Assembly: GCA_024234215.1 (NCBI GenBank)
Contig: JACKOQ010000004.1
Coordinates: forward strand, 62,001-126,000
Direction of reading: 5' to 3'
DNA from: Pseudomonadales bacterium
GTDB taxonomy: Bacteria > Pseudomonadota > Gammaproteobacteria > Pseudomonadales > UBA5862
DNA: 64,000 bases
The notes under the pieces were generated by a model. It ran no database searches, was not told the origin of the DNA, and worked only from the letters and a program-made list of their open reading frames with translations. Below are positions 47,471-56,431 of this stretch, in pieces (position 1 is the first letter of the stretch; every line of letters begins with the position of its first letter). A program made the position numbers and the translations under genes.

Positions 47471-48259
47471 ATGACCGGTTCCGGGCTGCTTCGCTCCTTT
47501 GCCGTTCAGCGCCGCGTGATCGGCGCATTGCTGCTGCGCGAAGTCATCACCCGTTATGGGCGGCATGGATTGGGCACCCTCTGGCTGATGTTCGAGCCGA
47601 TGCTGTTCACCCTTGGCGTGGCGGCCCTGTGGTCTGCAACCCGGCTGCACACCGTCTCCAACATTCCGATCATTGCCTTTGCCATCACCGGCTACTCCTC
47701 GGTGCTGCTGTGGCGCAACGCGGCCAACCGCTGCGCCAAGGCGATCGAGCCCAACCTGAGCCTGATGTATCACCGCAACGTCAGGGTGCTCGACATCTTT
47801 GCTGCCCGGCTGCTGCTGGAGATCGTCGGTGCCTGCGGCTCATTCGCGGTGCTGACACTCTTTTTCGTCTCCATCGGCTCCATCCAATGGCCGCAGGACA
47901 TCGGCGTTCTGCTGGGTGGCTGGTTGCTGCTGACCTGGTTCGCCATCGCCATGGGGTTGATCATCGGCGCCTTTTCGGAGCGCTCAGAGACCTTCGAGCG
48001 CACCTGGCACATCGTCACCTATCTGCTGTTTCCGCTCTCCGGTGCCATGTTCATGGTGCACTGGCTGCCCAAGGCGGCCCAGGAGGCGGTGCTCTGGCTG
48101 CCGATGCTGCATGGGGTCGAGATGATTCGTCATGGCTACTTCGGAACAGTGGTACCCACCTATGAAGATCCGGTGTACTTCGCCATTGCCAACCTGCTGC
48201 TCACTTTCGTTGGACTGGCATTGGTGCGTGAAACCGGCCGCAGGGTGCAGCCCGAATGA
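47471..48259 (+). CDS. Capsule polysaccharide ABC transporter permease (KpsM/BexB type)
   Basis: The 262-residue ABC-2 permease has six hydrophobic segments and begins with the typical LLREVITRYGRHGLGTLWLM. The segment HGVEMIRHGYFG near the last helices is conserved in KpsM/BexB. It pairs with the ATPase encoded next (ATGA overlap) to move a lipid-linked glycan across the inner membrane. Confidence 0.94.
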   Translation: MTGSGLLRSFAVQRRVIGALLLREVITRYGRHGLGTLWLMFEPMLFTLGVAALWSATRLHTVSNIPIIAFAITGYSSVLLWRNAANRCAKAIEPNLSLMYHRNVRVLDIFAARLLLEIVGACGSFAVLTLFFVSIGSIQWPQDIGVLLGGWLLLTWFAIAMGLIIGAFSERSETFERTWHIVTYLLFPLSGAMFMVHWLPKAAQEAVLWLPMLHGVEMIRHGYFGTVVPTYEDPVYFAIANLLLTFVGLALVRETGRRVQPE

Positions 48260-48909
48260 TCGAACTGGTCGACATCACCAAGCGCTATGCCATACGGGGC
48301 GGAGCGCACACCGTGCTCGATGGCATCAACCTGACCATTCGGCCGGGTGAGAAGATTGGCATTCTCGGCCGCAACGGTGCGGGCAAATCGACACTGATCC
48401 GCATTCTGAGTGGCGCAGAGCGGCCCACGCATGGCCACATTCGGCGGAGCATGAGCCTGTCGTGGCCGCTGGCCTTTGGTGGCGCCTTTCAGGGCAGTCT
48501 GACCGGGCAGGACAATCTGCGCTTCATCTGCCGTGTCTATGGCGTCGACTACCGTGAAAAGCTCGATTATGTGCAGGAGTTTGCCGAACTGGGTGAGTAT
48601 TTCCGCGAGCCGGTCAAGACCTACTCATCAGGCATGCGCGCACGTCTGGCGTTTGCCATTTCCATGGCGGTGGAGTTCGACTGCTTTCTGATCGATGAGG
48701 TGATCACGGTGGGTGACGCCCGTTTTCATGAGAAATGCCAGCATGAATTGTTTGAAAAGCGCAAGAGCCGTGCTTTTGTACTGGTGTCACACGAAGCGCA
48801 CAACATTCGGGAGCATTGCGGTAAAGCTCTGGTGCTTCATCGGGGAAAACTGGATCAGTTCTCCAACATTGAAGAAGCCTATTCCTTTTATCAGGAAAGA
48901 TGTTGCTGA
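48256..48909 (+). CDS. Capsule polysaccharide ABC transporter ATPase (KpsT/BexA type)
   Basis: The 217-residue ATPase has Walker A LGRNGAGKSTLIR, signature YSSGMRARLAFA, Walker B CFLIDEVITVGD and the switch His in VLVSHEAHNI. The family-specific SWPLAFGGAFQGSLTGQDN is present. It ends with the CysCys C-terminus 5 nt before the next frame. Confidence 0.95.
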   Translation: MIELVDITKRYAIRGGAHTVLDGINLTIRPGEKIGILGRNGAGKSTLIRILSGAERPTHGHIRRSMSLSWPLAFGGAFQGSLTGQDNLRFICRVYGVDYREKLDYVQEFAELGEYFREPVKTYSSGMRARLAFAISMAVEFDCFLIDEVITVGDARFHEKCQHELFEKRKSRAFVLVSHEAHNIREHCGKALVLHRGKLDQFSNIEEAYSFYQERCC

Positions 48910-48914
48910 GAGAA

Positions 48915-49238
48915 ATGTCCAACAAGAAAACGATCATGATCGATGGCCGCAACCTCGGGCTCGAAAAAAGGCACCGGCGTGGCCACCTATGCAGGGGCAA
49001 TCGCAGAACTGCCTGCAAGATTTCTGGGAACCTATGGCGTGGATGTTCTCTATGGCAATCGCGCGCGCCTGGCATGTCGGATCTGATGAAAGAGATTGCT
49101 TTCTTCGACTCAAACACCCGCAACCGCTGTGGCAGGCGTTGTTCTGCATTGCGGCACGCTGCCAAAGAGTTTACCGACGTGGATACCGCTTATGTTTTCT
49201 TCAACCAGGGTGCCGATGGATACCGGCAAGGAAAATGA
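48915..49238 (+). pseudogene. Remnant of a GT4-type glycosyltransferase N-terminus
   Basis: ATG 48915 opens KKTIMIDGRNLGLEK, a typical GT4 start. With one A removed from the run near 48960-48965 the frame continues GTGVATYAGAIA and VDVLYGNRAR. A second phase change near 49070 is needed to reach GMSDLMKEIAFFDSNTR. After that, recognisable glycosyltransferase sequence ends, and the frame stops at 49238 overlapping the next ATG by 4 nt. Only about 108 codons remain, lacking the catalytic C-terminal half, so it is a truncated and frameshifted relic. Confidence 0.6.
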
Positions 49239-50785
49239 CGGATAAAAAATCAAAAGTGCTGTTGGCCCTATTTCCGGCCTTGAGGGTTTTGCCGGCATTC
49301 CTCCAGGAAATGCGTTTGCTCTTTCGCGGCCTGCGCAAGATCGATCAGGTCGACGTGGAAGGCATGCTGCAAACCTATAGTCGCCATCTGGCCCGTGGCA
49401 CCCCTGATAGAGATGGCCGCTGGGTACGCAAGATGCTGACAGCGCGGCGTTACGGGCGCTACTCTAATGTCATCATCTCGATGCTGGAAAGACCTTACCG
49501 CAATGTTCTTGAGGTCATTCAAGACTGGTTTCAGAAGCGATCAGAGGCGTTGGCACTTCAAATCTCGTTGATTACGAATTTCGGGAAGATCCGTCTCAGC
49601 CGCTTTGAGTCGAAGTATTTTGAAGACTTTACCTGGCGCACTCTGTTCGCAAAAACCTTGCCGGCCTCCGATTTTTCGCTCGTCGCGCCTGCGAACCACC
49701 GAGTCTGTTCCGTGCCCTGGAATACCCTGCACAGTGTGGGCTGAGCACGCGCAACTGGCGCCTCTATCCGAAATATCCTCGCCTTGACACCAGCGGCTTC
49801 GATGTTTTCATCGGCCAGACTCCGTATCCTGCCCGCATCGATAATCGCACCGCAATGGTCATCCGTTACCACGATGCGATTCCTGTGCTGATGCCCCACA
49901 CGATTCCCAACAAATCGCGGCATCAGGCCACGCATTTTTATGCGTTGATGGACAATGTTCGATCCGGCGCCTGGTTTGCTTGTGTTTCCGAAGCGACCCG
50001 GCAGGACTTGCTCAGACTTTTCCCGGAAGCTGCCGAGCGGGCGATCACCCTGCATAACATGGTGTCGCATCACTATTTTAGGGAGGACTCGCCGTTTGAG
50101 CGGGTGCCTGGAATCATTCGGTCACGGCTCTATGTTTCAGATGCGAGTGGAAAAAGATGGATGGGCATGTGCCAGCGTTTTTTTTAACGCTGAGGGAGCA
50201 AGAAAACTTTTACAAGCGACTCTACGACAAGCCATTCAAATATTTTTTGATCGTTTCCACGGTTGAGCCGCGCAAAAACCATACGAGACTGCTCGCCGCC
50301 TGGGAAGTGATCAAGGCGGACATTGATCCGGATATCAAATTGGTCATTGTTGGGACCCTGGGCTGGGACTGTACATCTATCGTTAAAGGCTTTCAGAGCT
50401 GGATTGATCGTGGTGAACTGTTCATGCTCAACGCCATTCCGGCCCCTGATCTTCGCGTTCTCTACCGCCATGCCGCAGCCACGGTCTGCCCCAGTCTGGG
50501 TGAGGGCTTCGATTTCTCGGGTGTGGAATCGATGGCTAGCGGCGGCCTGACCATCGCCTCGGATATTCCCGTGCACTGCGAGATATACGACGATGCCGCC
50601 GAGTACTTCGATCCTTATTCCACCACGAGCCTGGTCCATGCGATCAAGAAAGTGCTGTATGACCAAGATGCGCCCGCGATACGCGCCAAGATGCAAAAGC
50701 GTGGCCAGAAATTGCTGCGCGCTACCAGCCCGAGGTGATTTTGCCGCAATGGGGTCTCTTTCTTAAACCGTGTAGTCTCCGTTAA
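49235..50785 (+). pseudogene. GT4-family glycosyltransferase with three frameshifts
   Basis: ATG 49235 (GGAAA upstream) begins MTDKKSKVLLALFPALRVLP. The frame stops at 49744, but the -1 phase continues LSTRNWRLYPKYPRLDTSGF and YHDAIPVLMPHTIPNKSRHQ. A second -1 change at the A-run near 50149-50154 leads to FLIVSTVEPRKNHTRLLAAW, VIVGTLGWD and the EX7E motif GEGFDFSGVESMASGG. A third near 50715 restores ARYQPEVILPQWGLF and a stop at 50783-50785. All three are single-base losses. Repaired, the product would be about 515 aa, a cytosolic sugar transferase for the capsule repeat. Confidence 0.75.
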
Positions 50786-50803
50786 TTAGGGGTAGTGAAT
50801 ATT

Positions 50804-51785
50804 ATGAAATCTTTATTTTCCAACTCAATGCGTACTCACGCCAAATCGGGTCTGACCCAAGAAGATGTCGTGACGGGGTTTCATATGATTTTGGGGCGAG
50901 GACCTGAAAGCAATGAAGTAGTAGAGGCCCACTTGTCACTGGGTTCTATTGAGAATCTTGGAAAGGCGCTGGTATCTAGCCAAGAGTTCGCTGCGAAGTA
51001 TTCGCAAGCTCAATTTGCGACGACGTCTAAGTGGGTGGTGACCCCGGTGCTTGATAAGTATCTGATGTGGATTGACTTGCATGATCGATATGTATCTCAT
51101 GGCTGCTTGAATGACGATTGGGAACCCGGTGAATCCGCTTTCTTTGCCAGCAGATTACATGAAGGCGATACAGTTTTGGATATTGGCGCCAATATCGGGT
51201 GGTTTACTTTGTTGGCAGCCAAACATGTAGGATCAACGGGAATAATTCATGCGTTTGAGCCAAGACCGACTACTTATAACATGCTTGCGAAGACTATTGC
51301 TCTGAATGGTCTGCGCTCATGTGTTCATCTTTGGGAATATGCGTTGTCAGACGAGGCTGGCGAACTCTCGATTAACTGGGGCACAAATACTGACAACCCC
51401 GGGGGGGCTTTTTGTTACAAGGGACGGATTGAGGCAACCGGGAATCGAGTCAGCGCGAGTCCGCGCTGTAAGACTCGACGATCTTCTTCCTGATATCGCA
51501 CCAGACATCATTAAAATTGATGTCGAGGGGGCTGAACCCCTCGTTTTTGCCGGGGCAGCTAATGCGCTTAAAAGGCGCAAACCTGTCATTCTGAGTGAGT
51601 TATACCCTGATCAACTGGAGAGAGTTTCAGGAAAAACAGCGAGTCAGTATATCCGACAGATGGAAGAATACGGGTATGGGTGTTATCTCCTCGATGGATC
51701 AAAGCCCACCAAGCGGCTGAAGGATTTCCCACTTGAGCTTGGAAGGGACCTGGTTTCATGTGTATTTGAATGGAAAATGCAATAA
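50804..51785 (+). pseudogene. FkbM-family SAM methyltransferase with one frameshift
   Basis: From ATG 50804 there is an N-terminal DUF4214-like helical segment (GFHMILGRGPESNEVVEAHL), then the methyltransferase fold with VLDIGANIGWFTLLAAKHVG and HAFEPRPTTYNMLAKTI. The frame ends at 51493. After one extra A (best placed at 51458, AGC GCG A GTC) the other phase gives VRAVRLDDLLPDIAPDIIKI, DVEGAEPLVF and ends at 51785. FkbM enzymes O-methylate sugars and are common in surface glycan loci. This gene and the one before it look more AT-rich than the flanking kps genes. Confidence 0.78.
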
Positions 51786-51883
51786 ACAGTAAATGAAAAA
51801 TAAATGGGATCGGACACGATTATAGCTTACTCGGAACAATAATCCGAAATGGAAATATTGAATGAAAAACAAGATAAAAGAAT

Positions 51884-52253
51884 GTGGGGGTTTATTTTTT
51901 TATTGCAATTTTGGCAGGCCTCCTCTCCGGCTGCGCCACCCCACCAGACTGGCTTCCCTCGTCCGGTCCCAGTCGCAAGCAGGTGGAGCAGCCGGTGCAG
52001 CGGGCCGATTCGCTGGTGCGGCTGATCGACGTGGATGATGGCGTGGCCAGGCGGCTGCTGGAGTCGGCGCAGCAGCAGCGCTTTTCGCAGTTGCTGGCGG
52101 GCAGCGGCGCGCGTGGCTATGCGGTGGGACCGGGTGATGTGCTGGAGGTGTCGATCTGGGAGGCGCCGCCAGCGCGCGGAGCTGCAGAAGTTCCTCAATA
52201 TTCTGACTTCGTCGTTGTTCTCGGTGAGCAGTCTGGTGAATCTGGGAAATTAA
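51884..52253 (+). pseudogene. Chimeric, internally deleted copy of the Wza/KpsD-type gene
   Basis: 51918-52170 matches 54085-54337 almost base for base, without gaps, covering lipobox LLSGC, the PPDWLPSSGPSRKQVEQPVQ region and GYAVGPGDVLEVSIWEAPP. At about 52171 it jumps to a sequence encoding AELQKFLNILTSSLFSVSSL and VNLGN, homologous to but diverged from the intact gene's last 26 codons. About 260 codons in between are missing, and the junction is out of frame in the GTG-initiated reading. GCGCCG-type microhomology lies at both breakpoints. Confidence 0.85.
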
Positions 52254-52294
52254 TTTTGTGTTAAGCTTCTTCCCATGAAACATGCCTATCGGAG

Positions 52295-52645
52295 ATGGGA
52301 ATGGAAACAGTGAATGTCAGTGGCCTGAAGAACAATCCCAGCGAGGCTTTGCGTCTGGCGCATCGCGACGTGGTGATCGTCATGAATCGCAACACGCCGG
52401 ATGTGGTGATGGTCGGCATCGATTCCCTGGGGGTTCTGGATGCCAGCGGCGTCCGCCCGGCCTTGGCTACGGCCTTGTTCCGTGACGGAAATCTGTCGCT
52501 GGCGCGTTCTGCACATTTGGCCGGAATGCGCGTGTCGGAGTTTGCTTCGCATGTTTCCCGTCTGGGTATCCCCGTTGTCAGGTTGGAGGGGGGAGAGGCG
52601 GCACAGGATATGGAGACGCTGGACGAATGGCTCGCCTCGTCCTGA
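52295..52645 (+). CDS. UPF0175-type antitoxin
   Basis: The 116-residue protein has an N-terminal Phd/YefM-like strand-helix pattern (NVSGLKNNPSEALRLAHRD; VVIVMNRNTPDVVMVGI). A UPF0175-like helix-turn-helix part follows (ALFRDGNLSLARSAHLAGM; RVSEFASHVSRLGIPVV). It overlaps the DUF3368 gene by 19 nt, the normal antitoxin-toxin arrangement, and probably represses its own promoter. Confidence 0.8.
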   Translation: MGMETVNVSGLKNNPSEALRLAHRDVVIVMNRNTPDVVMVGIDSLGVLDASGVRPALATALFRDGNLSLARSAHLAGMRVSEFASHVSRLGIPVVRLEGGEAAQDMETLDEWLASS

Positions 52646-53118
52646 CCGATGCCAGTCCATTGATTAGCCTGGCACGGCTGGATGGTTTGACGTGGCTGGG
52701 AGCTTTGTTTGGCGTGGTATGGATGCCTGACGAGGTTCGGCGGGAGGTGTTGTCGGGATCGGGCGCCGGCGACGAACAAGCGATTGGGGCTGCTGTAGCT
52801 GCGGGGTTTTTGCGCGTTTGGCCAGCGGCGACACCGGATGAACCGGATTTGCCAGACCTGGATGAGGGCGAATCTGCTTGCATTCGCATCGCCTTGTCTG
52901 GGGGAGAGGATGCCCTGCTCCTGATGGACGAACGTGCAGGCCGGGCTGTCGCAAATGAACATGGGTTGCGCGTAGCCGGTACGGCCGCGGTAATCGGGAT
53001 GGCTAAGTCGCGTGGCCTGATTTCTTCGGCGAAGGGAGCGTTTTCCCGCCTGCATGATTCTGATTTTCGCATTTCGGCGGCTGTGATCGAGACGATACTG
53101 CGTCGGGTTGGGGAGTGA
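52627..53118 (+). CDS. DUF3368 PIN-like toxin
   Basis: The 163-residue PIN-fold protein shows the acidic residues of a metal-dependent RNase: Asp in LVLTDASPLISLARL, Glu in PDEVRREVL and DLDEGESACIRIAL, and Asp in ALLLMDERAGRAVA. DUF3368 proteins form type II toxin-antitoxin pairs with UPF0175 proteins. The pair lies as cargo between the defective and intact wza copies. Confidence 0.82.
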   Translation: MARLVLTDASPLISLARLDGLTWLGALFGVVWMPDEVRREVLSGSGAGDEQAIGAAVAAGFLRVWPAATPDEPDLPDLDEGESACIRIALSGGEDALLLMDERAGRAVANEHGLRVAGTAAVIGMAKSRGLISSAKGAFSRLHDSDFRISAAVIETILRRVGE

Positions 53119-53228
53119 GACCCGGTATGCCGTCCCGTCCGCGGCAATTTTCGGTTTTGCCTGTGCGATTTCGTGTTGTGAGAATGGAAAGCTCAATTTC
53201 TGTTTCTCATATCGTGATGGGTGCCGAC

Positions 53229-53373
53229 ATGATCGAGCGTGACATTGTCGGTGAGTTGAAGCGGTCTGCCGTGGAATACCCAGAGGTCCAGATGTCCGAA
53301 TGGTGGCCGAGGGTAATCCGACGATTTGGCGAGGCTGTGGGGGAGGAAGCGTCGACCGAGGGCTTCGTGCTTT
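53229..53373 (+). pseudogene. Remnant of a DUF4143-type AAA ATPase N-terminus
   Basis: The plus-strand frame from ATG 53229 reads MIERDIVGELKRSAVEYP, like the first 18-20 residues of DUF4143 ATPases that normally continue V(V)xxxGPRQSGKTT. Here no P-loop follows; the sequence passes into unrelated codons and then the left repeat of the IS1380-type element. I cannot identify the remainder. Confidence 0.35.
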
Positions 53374-53899
53374 TCAACCCAGATTGTCCATTAGCCACTT
53401 TGCAGCCCATGAATGATCGGCGGAGCGGAGGCATTGGCCCGCAGGCCGGCGAACCGGGCGCGTTTTCGGCGTGGCACGGAAAGTATCAGGCGGTTCCGGG
53501 CGGCATCTCTGTGCCAGAAGCCGCCGATGGCCAGCACCAGGCCATGCAGGGCGAAAAGCGTGTGCTGGATTCTGGGGCGCATCACGGCCTGACGGAACAG
53601 GCTCATCAGGTTGCAGGCCAGCATGGCAAAACCCAGCGCGGCTTCGGTGGCCCAGAAGTCACGCATGTTGAACGCATCCAGGCCAAAGTCCGCCTTCAGC
53701 TCCTTGATCCGGTTCTCACAGTCCGCCCGTCCTCGGTAGGTGCGCCACACCTCCACCCTCGGCAGATCGAGGCTGGTCACGAAAGCGCCATGGCGCCAGC
53801 CCTGGATGTCCGGATCGTCCGCGAACAGCGACAGTGTCTTGCCCGGCCGCAGCCAGAAATTGGCCACCCTCCGCGCCTCACTTGGACAATCTGGGTTGA
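53374..53899 (-). mobile_element. Internally deleted IS1380-type element with 17-bp terminal inverted repeats
   Basis: TCAACCCAGATTGTCCA (53374-53390) and its exact reverse complement TGGACAATCTGGGTTGA (53883-53899) bracket 492 bp that encode only the C-terminal part of a DDE transposase on the minus strand. The transposase stop lies directly beside the left repeat, as expected for a real IS end. Full IS1380-family elements are about 1.5-1.7 kb, so roughly two thirds is gone. No clear target duplication is seen next to the repeats. Confidence 0.7.
53391..53882 (-). pseudogene. IS1380-family transposase, C-terminal fragment
   Basis: The minus-strand frame contains PGKTLSLFADDPDIQGWRHG, RTYRGRADCENRIKELKADF and the following DFWATEAALGFAMLACNLMS with LFRQAV, the diagnostic C-terminal block of IS1380 transposases including the catalytic Glu region. 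The N-terminal DNA-binding domain and the first catalytic Asp residues are absent, so it cannot transpose by itself. Confidence 0.85.
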
Positions 53900-54035
53900 T
53901 ATCCACCCGAACCAGATCCCGGTCGAGGGGTGCGCCACCCCGTCAACCGCAACCTCGGGCTTCTGCGGCGGCTGACGAATTGATTTTGTAAAAACCCTCT
54001 TGAGTAGAAAAATTGTTCCTGAAGACTGAAACACT

Positions 54036-55205
54036 ATGACTCCCAAAAAACTTGCTCCCCGGTTTCTTGTAGTTTTTGCGCTAAGCCTCCTCTCCGGCTG
54101 CGCCACCCCACCAGACTGGCTTCCCTCATCCGGTCCCAGTCGCAAGCAGGTGGAGCAGCCGGTGCAGCGGGCTGATTCGCTGGTGCGGCTGATCGACGTG
54201 GATGATGCCGTGGCCAGGCGGTTGTTGGAGTCGGCGCAGCAGCAGCGCTTTTCGCAGTTGCTGGCGAGCAGCGGCGCGCGTGGCTATGCGGTGGGGCCGG
54301 GTGATGTGCTGGAGGTGTCGATCTGGGAGGCGCCGCCGGCGGCACTGTTTGGCGCGGCGGCGGTGGATCCGCGCATGGGCATGACATCGACGCGTGCTTC
54401 GGCCTTGCCGGAGCAGATGGTGGCGGCCGATGGCTCGATCAACGTGCCCTTTGCCGGCGCCGTGCCGGTGGCGGGCAAGTCGCCGCAGCAGATCGAAAGG
54501 GAGATCAGCCGTCGGCTGGCCGGCAAGGCCAATCAGCCGCAGGTGATGGTGCGGGTGATCCGCAATGCGACCTCGAATGTGACGGTGGTGGGTGAGGTGG
54601 CGCAGAGTGTGCGCATGCCGTTGACGGCGATGGGCGAACGGCTGCTGGATGCGATTGCCGCAGCGGGTGGCGTGCGGCAGCCGGTCAACAAGGTGACGGT
54701 GCAGCTCACCCGCGGGTCGACGGTCTATGCCATGCCGCTGGCGCGGGTGATCGAGTCGCCGCAAGAGAATGTGCCGTTGCGTGCGGGCGATGTGGTGACG
54801 GTGCACTTTCAGCCGCTCAGCTTCACCGTGCTGGGGGCCACCGGCAAGAACGAGGAGATCAACTTCGAGGCGCAGGGCATCTCGCTGGCGCAGGCGCTGG
54901 CGCGGGCCGGCGGCATGCAGGATGCGCGGGCCGATGCGCGCGGGGTCTTTCTCTTTCGCTTCGAAGATCCGGCCCTGTTTGCCGATGGACAGACCGGCCC
55001 GCGCACGCCCGATGGCCGGGTGCCGGTGGTCTATCGGCTGGACATGAAGAATCCGGCCTCGTTCTTGGTGGCGCAGAATTTTCCGGTGCACAACCGCGAT
55101 GTGATGTATGTGGCCAATGCGCCGGGCGCCGAGTTGCAGAAGTTTCTCAACATGTTGACCTCGGTGGTGTTCACGGCCACGTCGCTCGGCAATCTCGGCA
55201 ACTGA
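54036..55205 (+). CDS. Polysaccharide export outer-membrane lipoprotein (Wza/KpsD/BexD type)
   Basis: The 389-residue protein has a lipoprotein signal (FLVVFALSLLSGC, lipobox LSGC). A Poly_export domain follows (GYAVGPGDVLEVSIWEAPP; SINVPFAGAVPVAGKSPQQI) and then SLBB domains (VTVVGEVAQSVRMPLTAMGE; FTVLGATGKNEEINFEAQGI). It ends AELQKFLNMLTSVVFTATSL. It forms the outer-membrane channel that works with KpsE and KpsMT, here separated from them by the decayed region. Confidence 0.93.
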   Translation: MTPKKLAPRFLVVFALSLLSGCATPPDWLPSSGPSRKQVEQPVQRADSLVRLIDVDDAVARRLLESAQQQRFSQLLASSGARGYAVGPGDVLEVSIWEAPPAALFGAAAVDPRMGMTSTRASALPEQMVAADGSINVPFAGAVPVAGKSPQQIEREISRRLAGKANQPQVMVRVIRNATSNVTVVGEVAQSVRMPLTAMGERLLDAIAAAGGVRQPVNKVTVQLTRGSTVYAMPLARVIESPQENVPLRAGDVVTVHFQPLSFTVLGATGKNEEINFEAQGISLAQALARAGGMQDARADARGVFLFRFEDPALFADGQTGPRTPDGRVPVVYRLDMKNPASFLVAQNFPVHNRDVMYVANAPGAELQKFLNMLTSVVFTATSLGNLGN

Positions 55206-55273
55206 TCGCTGGCGTTCCAGTGAGTGGGGTGTCAGCCGTGTTGCAGAAACAGTCCTGACGGTCGGAGGCACTT

Positions 55274-56431
55274 TTGCCCGCGCTGCTGATCGACATCACC
55301 CGGTTGCTCGACCGTCTGCTGCATGGGCGGTTGCCGACCGGGGTCGATCGGGTCAGCCTCGAGTATGTGCGTCATCTGGGCAAGGGGGCGCATGCGCTGG
55401 TGCGCTTTGGCGGACGTTGGCTCAGGCTGCCGCTGGCACCCTCGGCACGGCTGTTTGCCGCGCTGCTGGCCTGGGATGGCGAGAGGGCCGGGGCGATTCG
55501 CCGTCAGGTCGGCTGGGCCTATCTGCTGGGTGGGCGTGAACGGGTGAGCGGGCACTGCCTGCTCAACAGCGGCCACAGTGGGCTGGATGATCCGCATTAC
55601 GCACGCGAGGTGCGCCGCCATGGCCTGCGGCCGCTCTATTTTCTGCATGACCTGATCCCGCTCACCCATCCGGAGTATTGCCGCCCCGGCGAGGCGGCAA
55701 AGCACGCTGTGCGTCTGCACACCATGCTCTGCACTGCTGAGGGGCTGCTGCTCAACTCCGCAGCAACTGCGCAGTCGCTGCATGACCATGCCGAGCGTGT
55801 CGGATGGGCGGTTCCACCCACTCTGATCGTGCCGCTGGCGCCGGCGTGCCTGCCGCCGCCATCGGCTGAACCACCGCTGCGACAGCCCTATTTCGTCATG
55901 CTGGGGACGATCGAGCCGCGCAAGAACCATCTGCTGCTGCTGCAACTGTGGCGGCAGTTGGCGCAGGAGCTGGGGGGTGATTGTCCACGGCTGATCCTGA
56001 TTGGCCAGCGTGGCTGGGAGTGCGAGCAGGTGGTCGATCTGCTGGAGCGCTGTGAACCGGTTCGGGCACATGTGCAGGAGATTCCAGCCTGCGGCGATGC
56101 CGAGCTGTCGAGCTGGCTGCGCCATGCGCGGGCCTTGCTGTTTCCCTCCTTTGCCGAAGGCTACGGCCTGCCGCTGGTCGAGGCGCTGGCGCTGGGCACG
56201 CCGGTGATTGCCAGCGACCTGCCGGCATTCAGAGAGGTCGCGGGCGACATTCCCGATTTCCTGAGTCCGCTCGACGGTCTGGGCTGGCGTGACGCGCTGC
56301 TCGACTATCTGCATCCCGCGAGTGGCCGACGGGCGGCGCAGCTTGCCCGACTGCGCCACTTCGAGGTGGCGGGGTGGCAGGCCCACTTCAGCCGGGTGCG
56401 CAGCTTCATGGCGGGGCTGGCCCTTGGCTGA
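55274..56431 (+). CDS. GT4-family glycosyltransferase
   Basis: The 385-residue GT-B enzyme starts at TTG 55274 with GGAGG 5 nt upstream; the first residues PALLIDITRLLDRLLHGRLP are family-typical. The donor-binding half contains VMLGTIEPRKNHLLLLQLW, LILIGQRGWE and the EX7E motif FAEGYGLPLVEALALG. It is intact, unlike the two glycosyltransferase frames at 48.9-50.8 kb, and probably adds a sugar in the cytosol to the exported glycan. Donor and acceptor are unknown. Confidence 0.9.
   Translation: MPALLIDITRLLDRLLHGRLPTGVDRVSLEYVRHLGKGAHALVRFGGRWLRLPLAPSARLFAALLAWDGERAGAIRRQVGWAYLLGGRERVSGHCLLNSGHSGLDDPHYAREVRRHGLRPLYFLHDLIPLTHPEYCRPGEAAKHAVRLHTMLCTAEGLLLNSAATAQSLHDHAERVGWAVPPTLIVPLAPACLPPPSAEPPLRQPYFVMLGTIEPRKNHLLLLQLWRQLAQELGGDCPRLILIGQRGWECEQVVDLLERCEPVRAHVQEIPACGDAELSSWLRHARALLFPSFAEGYGLPLVEALALGTPVIASDLPAFREVAGDIPDFLSPLDGLGWRDALLDYLHPASGRRAAQLARLRHFEVAGWQAHFSRVRSFMAGLALG

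Noticed and set aside
47461..48165. 234-codon frame overlapping kpsM in another phase
   Set aside because: The 47471-48259 frame has the ABC-2 permease signature; this one is Arg/His/Ala-rich shadow sequence.
48713..49744. 343-codon frame starting inside kpsT
   Set aside because: Its first part is kpsT in the wrong phase; only the portion from 49235 looks like a real gene start (GT4 gene).
53115..53975. 286-codon plus-strand frame across the IS1380 remnant
   Set aside because: Most of it is antisense to a clear transposase C-terminus; only the short DUF4143-like start at 53229 is kept as a remnant.
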